Both the position numbers and the translations under genes were made by a program. From CAYUPI01 sp964446585 (GTDB lineage Bacteria; Verrucomicrobiota; Verrucomicrobiia; Limisphaerales; UBA8199): a stretch of 64,000 nt of DNA. Where the stretch lies: positions 1 through 64,000 of the forward strand of contig CAYUPI010000005.1 of assembly GCA_964446585.1 (NCBI GenBank), read 5' to 3'. The notes under the pieces are model-generated. The model worked only from the letters and a program-made list of their open reading frames with translations, made no database searches and was not told the origin of the DNA. Of this stretch, positions 54,408-61,855 are shown one piece after another. Position 1 is the first letter of the stretch. Each line of letters begins with the position of its first letter.

Positions 54408-55445
54408 TCATGAATGGGTCATTCCGAATTGCGCCGCAATCGCTTGCTGATTGCAGCCGACAACACTCACGTTGGCACAAGCGAATCTGCCCTGGCGCAG
54501 GGCGTCCACCGCTGCGACGCACTGCCACGCGGAGGCCGCCATCAATCCTTCGCCCAGGGTCTTCTTGACCGCGAGCCGAGCGCCCGGCCAATCATGCCAG
54601 GCAGCGGCTTCGTCGCGATCCATCCTCGGCACGCCTTGCAGCCCGTCGCAGAGCAAGTGCGGCGCGCTATCAGCGCCCAGGGCCGCGCGCGCCAGCCGGG
54701 CGGCCTGCGCCCGCCTTTGATTCTGCAAAAACAAATAACTGTCCGTCACCGCGCGAAGTTCGACCGCGGGGCCTTGACCTGCTACTCGCCGCAGGTAGAG
54801 GGCGCCGGCGCCCTCGCTAACCTGGGGCTGCGCGGTGAACTTGGAAAGGGCGTCGGAGGTAAGCCAGTCCATTTCCTCGGCGCCGATGACCAGGCAGCCA
54901 TCCACCTGCTCGGCGACAAGCCAATCGGCGGCCAGCGCCAGGCCCTGGAGCATCGTGCCGGGGTCACCCACCAGCGTGTAATTGATAGCTGTCGTGCCGA
55001 GAAGCGCGGCCAGGTGGCTCGCCGGGGCATTAAAAACTGTCTCGGGAAAAACCACCGGGCTGGCCGTCGCCGGGTTCTTCAAGGTCTCATCGTAAAAACG
55101 GCGCGAATAATTCACGCAACCGGACATGACGCACATAACAATTCCAAGCCGCAACTCATTGTCGGCCAGACTGGCGGCCTCGGCGCCAAGGGCTTCTAGG
55201 GCAGCCGCCACGGCGTAATGGGCGATGGGACTGGCGCGGCGCAGCCGCGCATGGCTCAGAAACGCCGGGCGCGGCACAGCCTGCGGCACCGTGCGCACTG
55301 TAAGTGGCTGAGCCCAGCCCGGGCGGGTCAATTCCTTCGAGGGCAACGGTTCGCCGCGAGCAACGGCTTCCCGTAGCGCGGCGACGCCCCAGCCCGCTGG
55401 TGACACTGCACCCTCACCGCGAACGAAGATTCGGTTCACGTCCAC
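54408..55445 (-). CDS. Ketosynthase-like protein without active-site Cys (chain-length-factor-like)
   Basis: A thiolase-fold protein of 345 residues. Overall beta-ketoacyl synthase features are present (LRLGIVMCVMSGCVNYSRRF, DGCLVIGAEEMDWL, AVKKTLGEGLMAASA), but the place of the nucleophilic Cys reads YTLVGDPGTMLQGLALA, with no Cys. It starts from GTG at 55445, overlapping the stop of the true KS gene. Pairs of a complete KS and a Cys-less partner are usual in type II systems, including aryl polyene loci, where the dimer makes the chain. Confidence 0.85.
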   Translation of the reverse strand: MDVNRIFVRGEGAVSPAGWGVAALREAVARGEPLPSKELTRPGWAQPLTVRTVPQAVPRPAFLSHARLRRASPIAHYAVAAALEALGAEAASLADNELRLGIVMCVMSGCVNYSRRFYDETLKNPATASPVVFPETVFNAPASHLAALLGTTAINYTLVGDPGTMLQGLALAADWLVAEQVDGCLVIGAEEMDWLTSDALSKFTAQPQVSEGAGALYLRRVAGQGPAVELRAVTDSYLFLQNQRRAQAARLARAALGADSAPHLLCDGLQGVPRMDRDEAAAWHDWPGARLAVKKTLGEGLMAASAWQCVAAVDALRQGRFACANVSVVGCNQQAIAAQFGMTHS

Positions 55446-56674
55446 CTCCGAAGAATGAGCGTCGCGTTGGCGCCGCCAAAGCCGAACGAATTCGACAGGG
55501 CGTAATCCAGCTTTGCCTCAGTGGGCGTTCGCACAATCGGAAACGCGCACGCCGGTTCCGGCGTCTCCAAAGTTGAAGTAGGTGGCAGCCATTGCTCGCG
55601 CAGGGCGATGAGACAAATCAGCGCCTCAACGGCCCCTGCGCCACCGAGCAAATGGCCGATGCTGAACTTGGTGGAACTGACCGGCAAACTGCCGGCCCGC
55701 GTACCAGCCCAACGATTGATGGCGGCCGCTTCCGCACTGTCATTGAGCGGTGTGCCGGTTCCGTGAGCGTTAATGTAACCGATTTGTTCTGGCGTTATGC
55801 GTGCCCTGGCGCTCGCAATCGTCATCGAGGCGAAGGCCGCATCACCGTTCGGATGCGGCTGGGTCATGTGATGAGAATCGGTTGCTGCGCCGTAGCCCAC
55901 GATCTCTCCGAGGATTTCTGCGTTCCGCTCGCGGGCAGAATCGAGAGTTTCCAGGGCCAGAACGGCGGCGCCTTCTCCCAGAACGAGACCATCGCGATGC
56001 GCGTCGAACGGGCGGCATTGGGTGGGTGACAGCGCCTGCAAGGAATCAAAACCGGAAAAAACCAGATGGCTAAGCGCGTCGTAACCGCCCGTCAACACGC
56101 GTTGCGTACGGCCGCTGCGCACGAGCTCCCAGGCATGGCCGATCGCGTTCGCGCCGGAAGCGCAAGCGTTGGCGATGATGGTGATTGGCCCGTGAAAGCC
56201 GAATGCGTCCGCGAGGTCGAGCCCTTGCCGTTGCGCCTGGTAATGGAGGACGCGCGTGGCTTGTCGGCGTCGCGCTTGCGGCGCATCTACAGCTTGCCGG
56301 TAATATTCCTGGCCGAGGCTCATGCCGCCGCTAGTCGTTCCGAGCACCTGCGGCAGGTTCTCCGCCGGGGTCCAGCCGGCCTGCTGCCAGGCTTCGTGCG
56401 CAGCCAGCAACAGCAGTCTTGCCGCGCGGTCCATCCGCTGGACTTGATGTTCGCGCAGGCGCGTTCGGGGCAGCTCCGCTGGCAAGTCTGCTTCGGCGGC
56501 AACCTTCACGCGCTGTCGCGAAACATCGAAGAGGGTGACCCGGCGCGTCGCCGCGCGGCCGGAGCGAAATCCCTCGGCGTTCACTTTCCAGCCTTGCCCC
56601 AGGGCAGTGATAACTCCGGCTCCGGTGATAACGACGCGAGATGATTCAGCCTTGTGCGGAAGCGGGAATAACAC
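55436..56674 (-). CDS. Beta-ketoacyl-ACP synthase II-type (FabF-like)
   Basis: A protein of 412 residues starting from GTG. The nucleophile Cys is in IIANACASGANAIGHA, the two catalytic His are in NAHGTGTPLNDSAE and KFSIGHLLGGAGAVEAL, and the N-terminal VVITGAGVITALGQG and C-terminal NSFGFGGANATL are classical. It catalyses decarboxylative condensation of malonyl-ACP in the polyene series. It is first of the unit KS, KS-like, FabG, ACP, halogenase-like. The 118-bp gap to the divergent gene at 56793 should hold its promoter. Confidence 0.92.
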   Translation of the reverse strand: MLFPLPHKAESSRVVITGAGVITALGQGWKVNAEGFRSGRAATRRVTLFDVSRQRVKVAAEADLPAELPRTRLREHQVQRMDRAARLLLLAAHEAWQQAGWTPAENLPQVLGTTSGGMSLGQEYYRQAVDAPQARRRQATRVLHYQAQRQGLDLADAFGFHGPITIIANACASGANAIGHAWELVRSGRTQRVLTGGYDALSHLVFSGFDSLQALSPTQCRPFDAHRDGLVLGEGAAVLALETLDSARERNAEILGEIVGYGAATDSHHMTQPHPNGDAAFASMTIASARARITPEQIGYINAHGTGTPLNDSAEAAAINRWAGTRAGSLPVSSTKFSIGHLLGGAGAVEALICLIALREQWLPPTSTLETPEPACAFPIVRTPTEAKLDYALSNSFGFGGANATLILRRWT

Positions 56675-56792
56675 AGCTCAATCCAGTCTTTAGCCGCAGC
56701 TTAGAATAATCCTGCTGCTTGTCAAACTTCGCATCAAGCCGGGGCCGCCCACGGCGGTTGTCAGCGCTTGGCTGTCGGCTTATATTGCGACC

Positions 56793-57410
56793 ATGAAAAC
56801 CAACAACGCGATCGTCGGTCGGAAATTGTTTCCAATCGTCGCTGCACTTGTCGGCGCTGCCCTTGGGGCGCGCGCGGCTGAGGCCACGGCGTTCGAGCTG
56901 GCCAAAGAAGCCAACCGTTACGTGGGCAAGCAATCCAAAGATAAAATCGTCCAGATCCGTTCGGAAAAATCTGTCGGCAGCTTGACGCCAAACATCTGGT
57001 ATGTGGTGCTCTACGATCCGACGGCAACCCTAAAAGCGGTGGAGGTGAAATTCGGCGCTGGCAAAATGCTCGACGTGAAACATCCTGTGCGTCTGCTCGA
57101 GCCGGTCACCGGTGGCGACACCCCGCTGGATAAGTCGAAACTGAGAGTTGATTCCGATCAGGCGATGCAGACGGCGCTCAAGGAGCCGTTGTTGAAAAAT
57201 CTCAAAGTGACTGCCACGGAACTGAAGCTTGAACGCGTCGGCGAAGGGGTGCTGGGCCTGAGCGGAGCCGGCGAGGCGGTTTGGAAAGTAAAACTGTGGG
57301 CGGCAAAATTGCGTGAACCATCCCTGGAGGCGGATGTTGGCGAAGTCTGGCTGTCGGCCAACAATGGCAAAGCTCTGAAGAGCGATTTGCACCTCAATCG
57401 GCTGGACTAA
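56793..57410 (+). CDS. Hypothetical periplasmic protein coupled to the second halogenase-like gene
   Basis: Not recognised. A protein of 205 residues with a signal peptide (LFPIVAALVGAALGARAAEA). The rest alternates beta-strand and helix: AFELAKEANRYVGKQSKDKI, PNIWYVVLYDPTATLKAVEV and AVWKVKLWAAKLREPSLEAD. Two PepSY-like halves are possible. It is divergent from the ketosynthase gene and overlaps the next gene's start (TAATG), so it is co-translated with the flavoprotein. Function unknown. Confidence 0.68.
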   Translation: MKTNNAIVGRKLFPIVAALVGAALGARAAEATAFELAKEANRYVGKQSKDKIVQIRSEKSVGSLTPNIWYVVLYDPTATLKAVEVKFGAGKMLDVKHPVRLLEPVTGGDTPLDKSKLRVDSDQAMQTALKEPLLKNLKVTATELKLERVGEGVLGLSGAGEAVWKVKLWAAKLREPSLEADVGEVWLSANNGKALKSDLHLNRLD

Positions 57411-58999
57411 TGAATCCTCCGGCGCAGGACGCATACGACGTCGCCATCATCGGCGGCGCGTTGTCGGGCGCGGCAGCGGCCATACTCTTGCTGGGCGAGC
57501 GGCCGGAGCTGAAGATTTTGATTGTGGAAAGAAGCGAAAGCTTCGGCCGACGGGTGGGTGAAGCGACGGTGGAGGTGAGCGGCTATTTTCTAGGGAGGAT
57601 GCTGGGATTAACCGGTCACCTCAATGAGGCCCACCTCGTGAAGCAAGGGATGCGGTTCTGGTTCTTCAACGATAAGGCACGAACGATGGCCGATTGCGCG
57701 GAAATCGGCGGCCGTTATCTTTCCCGAGTTCCCGCGTATCAAGTCGATCGGGCGGTGCTCGACGAGGAAGTTCTAGCGCGAGCGCAAGCTGCGGGCGCAG
57801 AGTTCTGGCGGCCGGCGTTAGTCAGCCGGGTGGATCTGGCGGCTGGCGGGCGACAGCTCCTTAAGGTGCGGTACCAGGAGCGAACTCGCGAGGTTTCCGC
57901 CCGGTGGCTGGTTGATGCGTCCGGGGTGGCAGCCGTGCTCGCGCGGCAGGAAGGTTGGTGGCGGCCAAATACCGAGCACCCGACGACGGCGGTTTGGGCG
58001 CGGTGGACGGGCGTTAAGGACTGGGACGGACTCGAGTTGACAACGAAATTCCCGGAATGGGCCATGGCCTGCCACGGCATTCGCAACACGGCGACGAATC
58101 ATTTTGTTGGCAATGGCTGGTGGGCCTGGTGCATTCCTCTAAAGGGAGGAGACGTCAGCATTGGGGTCGTGTTCGATCAACGGTTCGTGCAATGGCCGGA
58201 GGACGGCTCGCTCGGACAGAGGTTGAAGGATTTCCTCGCGCAGCACCCGGTCGCGCGGGAAATCATGGCAGACGCGCGCTGGCGCGAGGGCGACGTGCAC
58301 TGGCGCAAAAGCCTGCCTTATTACAGCACAACCTTCGCGGGCGACGGATTCGCTTTGGTCGGCGATGCGGCGGCGTTCCTCGATCCGTTTTACAGCCCCG
58401 GCATGGATTGGATTGCTTTCACTTGCACCGCCGCCTGCAAGCTCATCTTGGCGGAGCGGCGAGGGGAAGCTCTGGCGCCCCTGCTGGCGCGGCACAATCG
58501 CGATTTTGCGCGCAGTTACCAATGGTGGTTTCAAGCCATTTACCAGGACAAGTACGAATACATGGGCGAATTTGACCTGCTGCGGGTGGCATTCCTGCTC
58601 GACGCCGGCCTCTACACGATGGGCGTGGCTTCGCAGCCTTTCAAACGAGGCGCGGTGGCGTTGACCGAACCGGTTTATTCCACGCCGCCCTCGGTTCCAT
58701 TTTTCCATTTGATGCGCAGGTATAATCGGCGCCTGGCGCGGATGGCTCGCGCGCGCCGGCTTGGAGACCGGCTAGGACGACGCAATGCGGGCCGGCGCTT
58801 CATGTTCCAGGGATACACGTTCGCTCCAGCCAGCAGTGTTCACATTGCCAAAGGCGTGGCCGCCTGGGCCTGGCTCGAACTCAAAGAGGGATGGAGGAGC
58901 TGGTTCGCGGCGGAAAGCTCCAAGCTCCAAATCCCAAACTCCAAACATATTCCAAGCACCAAATCCCAAACTCCGCAGCCCGCGGCATGCGAAATCTGA
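57410..58999 (+). CDS. Second FAD-dependent halogenase-like oxidoreductase
   Basis: A protein of 529 residues. GGALSGAAAAILLLG binds FAD, and GEATVEVSGYFLGRMLG corresponds to the GEA(T/S) region of tryptophan-type halogenases. W238-A-W240-C-I242-P243 is the WxWxIP motif; GDAAAFLDPFYSPGMD contacts the cofactor. It differs clearly from the gene at 51687 and is longer. The last 25 or so residues (SKLQIPNSKHIPSTK...) are encoded by a low-complexity CCAAA-rich repeat and look acquired. It probably acts on the same aromatic product or its precursor. Confidence 0.84.
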   Translation: MNPPAQDAYDVAIIGGALSGAAAAILLLGERPELKILIVERSESFGRRVGEATVEVSGYFLGRMLGLTGHLNEAHLVKQGMRFWFFNDKARTMADCAEIGGRYLSRVPAYQVDRAVLDEEVLARAQAAGAEFWRPALVSRVDLAAGGRQLLKVRYQERTREVSARWLVDASGVAAVLARQEGWWRPNTEHPTTAVWARWTGVKDWDGLELTTKFPEWAMACHGIRNTATNHFVGNGWWAWCIPLKGGDVSIGVVFDQRFVQWPEDGSLGQRLKDFLAQHPVAREIMADARWREGDVHWRKSLPYYSTTFAGDGFALVGDAAAFLDPFYSPGMDWIAFTCTAACKLILAERRGEALAPLLARHNRDFARSYQWWFQAIYQDKYEYMGEFDLLRVAFLLDAGLYTMGVASQPFKRGAVALTEPVYSTPPSVPFFHLMRRYNRRLARMARARRLGDRLGRRNAGRRFMFQGYTFAPASSVHIAKGVAAWAWLELKEGWRSWFAAESSKLQIPNSKHIPSTKSQTPQPAACEI

Positions 59000-59037
59000 T
59001 TCAGCGGTCCAGATATCACGGTCCACCTGCAAACGAA

Positions 59038-60102
59038 TCAATGGTTTAGCGGCTCACCCGCGAAGAGCTCGGCCGAATCAGCGACCGACTTGAACGGTTT
59101 GCCGTTGACAGATATCGCCCGATAGAACTCCGCCAGGCTTTGCGTTGAAGGCGTCAGCCCCTCGGCCCCGATGGCAGTCAGGATGCGCTCTTCAGTCATG
59201 ATAAACCGGTCGCGTTTGTAGAGCAGATAATCGTTCCGGAACTCCGTGGGAGTCAGATTGATCGTGACCAGGTTCGCACCGGTGCGCAGACCGCGGCGAT
59301 ATCCGTTGCCAGGTTCAGCCAGGTTCAGCGCGCTAATGGAGGGAATCACCCAATGCGGCCGCATCAGACGCAAGGCCGCCATGGAATTTAGCGTCAGGTC
59401 AATGTCGGACATCGGCGCGTTGGCCAGCGGGGTCTCGTCGCCGGGAATGAAGGGGCTGACGCTGATTCCAGTCAACGGCAACTCGGCGGCGAGCGAGAAA
59501 TTGGAGAGCAGTTCTTGATCGGTTTGGCCAGGCAGCCCGGCGATAAAGCCGGAGCTCAGGTTCCAACCCGCGTCGGCGAGGTGACGAATGTGTGCGATGC
59601 GCTTCTCGAACGTGGCGGGCGACTGCAACTCGGCGTAACGGGCCGGGTCAGCCGTTTCGAACTTCATGATATAAAGCGTGGCACCGGCTTCCTTCAGGTC
59701 GGCGTAGAGACTGTAGTCGAGTGTTCCCAGGCAAACGCTGACTCCCAGTCGGGTTTGCTTCCGCAAAGTCCGGATGAGGGGCAGGGCCACCTGGCGCACG
59801 GCCACGGGGTCTTCGCCCGCCTGGATATTGACATCGGTGACGCTCGCCGGTCGATGGTGGACGAGCAATTCCGCCAGTTGCTCATGCTGCGCGCGGAACC
59901 GGTGCAATCCCCGGTTGCTCCGCCGCATTCCGCAATAGACACAATTCTCCCGGCAATAATTGGAGATCTCCACGACCGCGCGCACGAATACGTCGCGGCC
60001 AAACCGCGAGCGGGCGACGCTCACGGCCTGTTCATGAAAGACTCTCTGTGCTTCCCCCTTGGCGTAAAGCAACTCAAGGGTCGGCCGAAAACTATCGGTC
60101 AT
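59038..60102 (-). CDS. Radical SAM protein, HydE/ThiH/BioB-like
   Basis: A protein of 354 residues. The cluster motif is CRENCVYC (C50, C54, C57), binding a 4Fe-4S cluster and SAM. Further signatures are VNIQAGEDP and SVCLGTLD, and the C-terminal BATS-like RRGLRTGANLVTINLTPTEF, closest to HydE. No hydrogenase or other maturase genes are near, so HydE function proper is doubtful; an orphan HydE-like or tyrosine-cleaving enzyme are alternatives. It sits between the flavoprotein and glycosyltransferase genes on the opposite strand. Confidence 0.82.
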   Translation of the reverse strand: MTDSFRPTLELLYAKGEAQRVFHEQAVSVARSRFGRDVFVRAVVEISNYCRENCVYCGMRRSNRGLHRFRAQHEQLAELLVHHRPASVTDVNIQAGEDPVAVRQVALPLIRTLRKQTRLGVSVCLGTLDYSLYADLKEAGATLYIMKFETADPARYAELQSPATFEKRIAHIRHLADAGWNLSSGFIAGLPGQTDQELLSNFSLAAELPLTGISVSPFIPGDETPLANAPMSDIDLTLNSMAALRLMRPHWVIPSISALNLAEPGNGYRRGLRTGANLVTINLTPTEFRNDYLLYKRDRFIMTEERILTAIGAEGLTPSTQSLAEFYRAISVNGKPFKSVADSAELFAGEPLNH

Positions 60103-60507
60103 CCGTTGAAACTAATAGCCGAATGGAGTCAGCGCAAACGAAAACGTGGCCGCGACTAGAAGGCCGAAGGCCGAAATCCGAAGACCGAAGAAAGCTCGAA
60201 ACCCGAATGCCGAAATCCGACCCGCCCTCCGTAGCGCCAGAGCATGCCGTGAAGCCTCCGCGCGCGAGAATGCCTTCGTTTCCAACAGTGGCCCGGGCAC
60301 CGATACTGCGGAGGGTGGAAGGAAATCCGAATGACGAAGCCCAAATGGTGGATTGCAAATTGCGAGAGCAGGAGAAAAGCTCAAGTCTGGATCCTGTTCG
60401 GTCGGTGCTGACTATCGGCGCCCGCCGTTCGGACTTCCTTTAGGCTTCGGATTTCTTTCGAGCTTCTTTGCGCTTGGCTGGAATTGCGATTGCCCTAGCT
60501 TTTCGAG
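60103..60507. other. 405-bp gap with CCGAA-rich repeats
   Basis: No gene seen. GCCGAA/CCGAA units recur between 60160 and 60225 (GGCCGAAATCCGAAGACC...), and GAAGAAAGCTCGAAACCCGAA pairs imperfectly with TTCGGATTTCTTTCGAGCTT near 60440-60462. These are short dispersed repeats. Promoters for the flanking divergent genes should be here. Confidence 0.5.
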
Positions 60508-61209
60508 ATGGATTGGCCCTCCCAATGCGCCGCCGTAATTCCTTGCTTCAACGAAGAGGTGGCGATTGGCTCAGTGGTGGCGGCAACGCGCCGGTTCCTG
60601 CCCATGGTGCTGGTGGTCGATGATGGCTCGACAGATCAATCGGCTTCACGCGCGGAAGAGGCCGGGGCAGTGACGTTGAGACATGGCCTCAATCGCGGTA
60701 AGGGTGAGGCGCTGCAAAGCGGATGGCAGTGGGCGCGAGAGCGGGGTTCCGCATGGGCCATGACTCTCGATGGAGACGGCCAGCATTCACCCGAGGACAT
60801 TCCGACTTTCCTGCGTTGCGCGGAGCAGAGCTCGGCGGCGCTGGTAGTTGGGAATCGAATGAATTCAGCGGCGCAAATGCCCTGGGTGCGCCGTCTCGTC
60901 AATCGCTGGATGAGCCGGCGACTCTCTCACCTGGCAGGTCGGCTATTGCCGGACTCGCAATGCGGTTTCCGGCTGATGAATCTGGAGACCTGGTCAGCGC
61001 TGCCGATTCGCGCTTCCCGATTCGAGATCGAGTCGGAGGTGCTGCTTGCGTTTGTGCTCGCGGGACATTCTGTTGAATTTATCCCGATTCGCGTCCTGTA
61101 CCGGTCGGAGCGAAGCAAGATTCATCCGCTGTGGGACACGCTGCGCTGGTTCCGGTGGTGGAAGCGGGCGCGTCGGAGAGCGACCGTCCCCGGGCGCAGG
61201 CACGCGTAA
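60508..61209 (+). CDS. Family 2 glycosyltransferase
   Basis: A GT-A protein of 233 residues: CAAVIPCFNEEVAIGSVV, LVVDDGSTDQSA and the metal-binding region LDGDGQHSPEDIP, followed by GNRMNSAAQMPWVRRLVNRW and SQCGFRLMN. No membrane helices at the C-terminus, unlike dolichol-phosphate mannose synthases with anchors. Cluster-encoded GT2 enzymes of this size are common in aryl polyene loci, where they may decorate the lipid anchor. It precedes a small membrane protein gene. Confidence 0.87.
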   Translation: MDWPSQCAAVIPCFNEEVAIGSVVAATRRFLPMVLVVDDGSTDQSASRAEEAGAVTLRHGLNRGKGEALQSGWQWARERGSAWAMTLDGDGQHSPEDIPTFLRCAEQSSAALVVGNRMNSAAQMPWVRRLVNRWMSRRLSHLAGRLLPDSQCGFRLMNLETWSALPIRASRFEIESEVLLAFVLAGHSVEFIPIRVLYRSERSKIHPLWDTLRWFRWWKRARRRATVPGRRHA

Positions 61210-61375
61210 CGGGTTGCAGCACTGTAAGAATCTCTATACGCACAGTTGCATGAGAATCGCTGCGCCCGGGGACGAGCGCACTCCGCCGGAAACGCGGGCG
61301 AGCTCATATTCGACTTGCCTCAGGCACCGTCCCAAAAACATGCTCTTACTCGAGTCAACCATGAGGGAAAACGAA

Positions 61376-61741
61376 ATGCGAGCGGCCCTGCTGCGCCGGT
61401 GGCGGAGAATTTTGTCGCGGCTAGTTTTCTATTTGTTGCTGGCGACCGCGATTGGGTGGACGCTGAATCGCATCGGGAAGTCGATGCAACGCAGTCCGCG
61501 CGCGGCCGGTTTCGGGCGCGGGCTCATCCAGGGCGCGCTAATGCCGATGGCCATGCCCAATCTGCTCGTGGGCAACGATGTGGCGATCTATTCTCAGAAT
61601 AACACTGGCCTGACCTACAAACTCGGTTACACGGTTGGCGTAAACGCCTGTGGCGCCATCTTTTTTGGATTTTTTTTCTGGCGCGTCCGCCGTTGGCGGA
61701 ACGAAGCTTTTCCTAAGAGCCCTGTTGGAAAATCCCTTTGA
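61376..61741 (+). CDS. Small membrane protein
   Basis: Not recognised. A protein of 121 residues from the ATG at 61376, which has GAGGG 8 nt upstream; longer in-frame starts (61340, 61361) lack such a site. Two hydrophobic segments (LVFYLLLATAIGWTL and GVNACGAIFFGFFFW) and basic ends (LLRRWRRILSR, RVRRWRNEAF). It follows the glycosyltransferase by 166 bp. The stop codon abuts repeat copy D. It may be part of the same region; function unknown. Confidence 0.6.
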   Translation: MRAALLRRWRRILSRLVFYLLLATAIGWTLNRIGKSMQRSPRAAGFGRGLIQGALMPMAMPNLLVGNDVAIYSQNNTGLTYKLGYTVGVNACGAIFFGFFFWRVRRWRNEAFPKSPVGKSL

Positions 61742-61837
61742 GTGTAGGAGCCGACGTTGGAAGGCTCACTTCAAATGCGGAGTGAGGAGTGAGGAGTGCG
61801 GAATTAGATCAGAGCCTCCTGACGTCCGCTGCTACAA
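61742..61837. repeat. Dispersed palindromic repeat, short copy D
   Basis: GTGTAGGAGCCGACGTTGG at the left and CCTGACGTCCGCTGCTACA at the right are imperfect inverted repeats; between them GGAGTGA is repeated. The right arm, reversed, matches the left end of copy A through GACGTCAGGAGGCTCTGATC. It lies between the small membrane protein gene and the end of valS. Confidence 0.65.
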
Positions 61838-61855
61838 GTTTACGCGAAAAAGGAA

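Noticed and set aside
54360..54420. tRNA-like GGTTCGATTCC near 54376
   Set aside because: The T-loop-like sequence stands alone; no acceptor or anticodon stems could be built around it.
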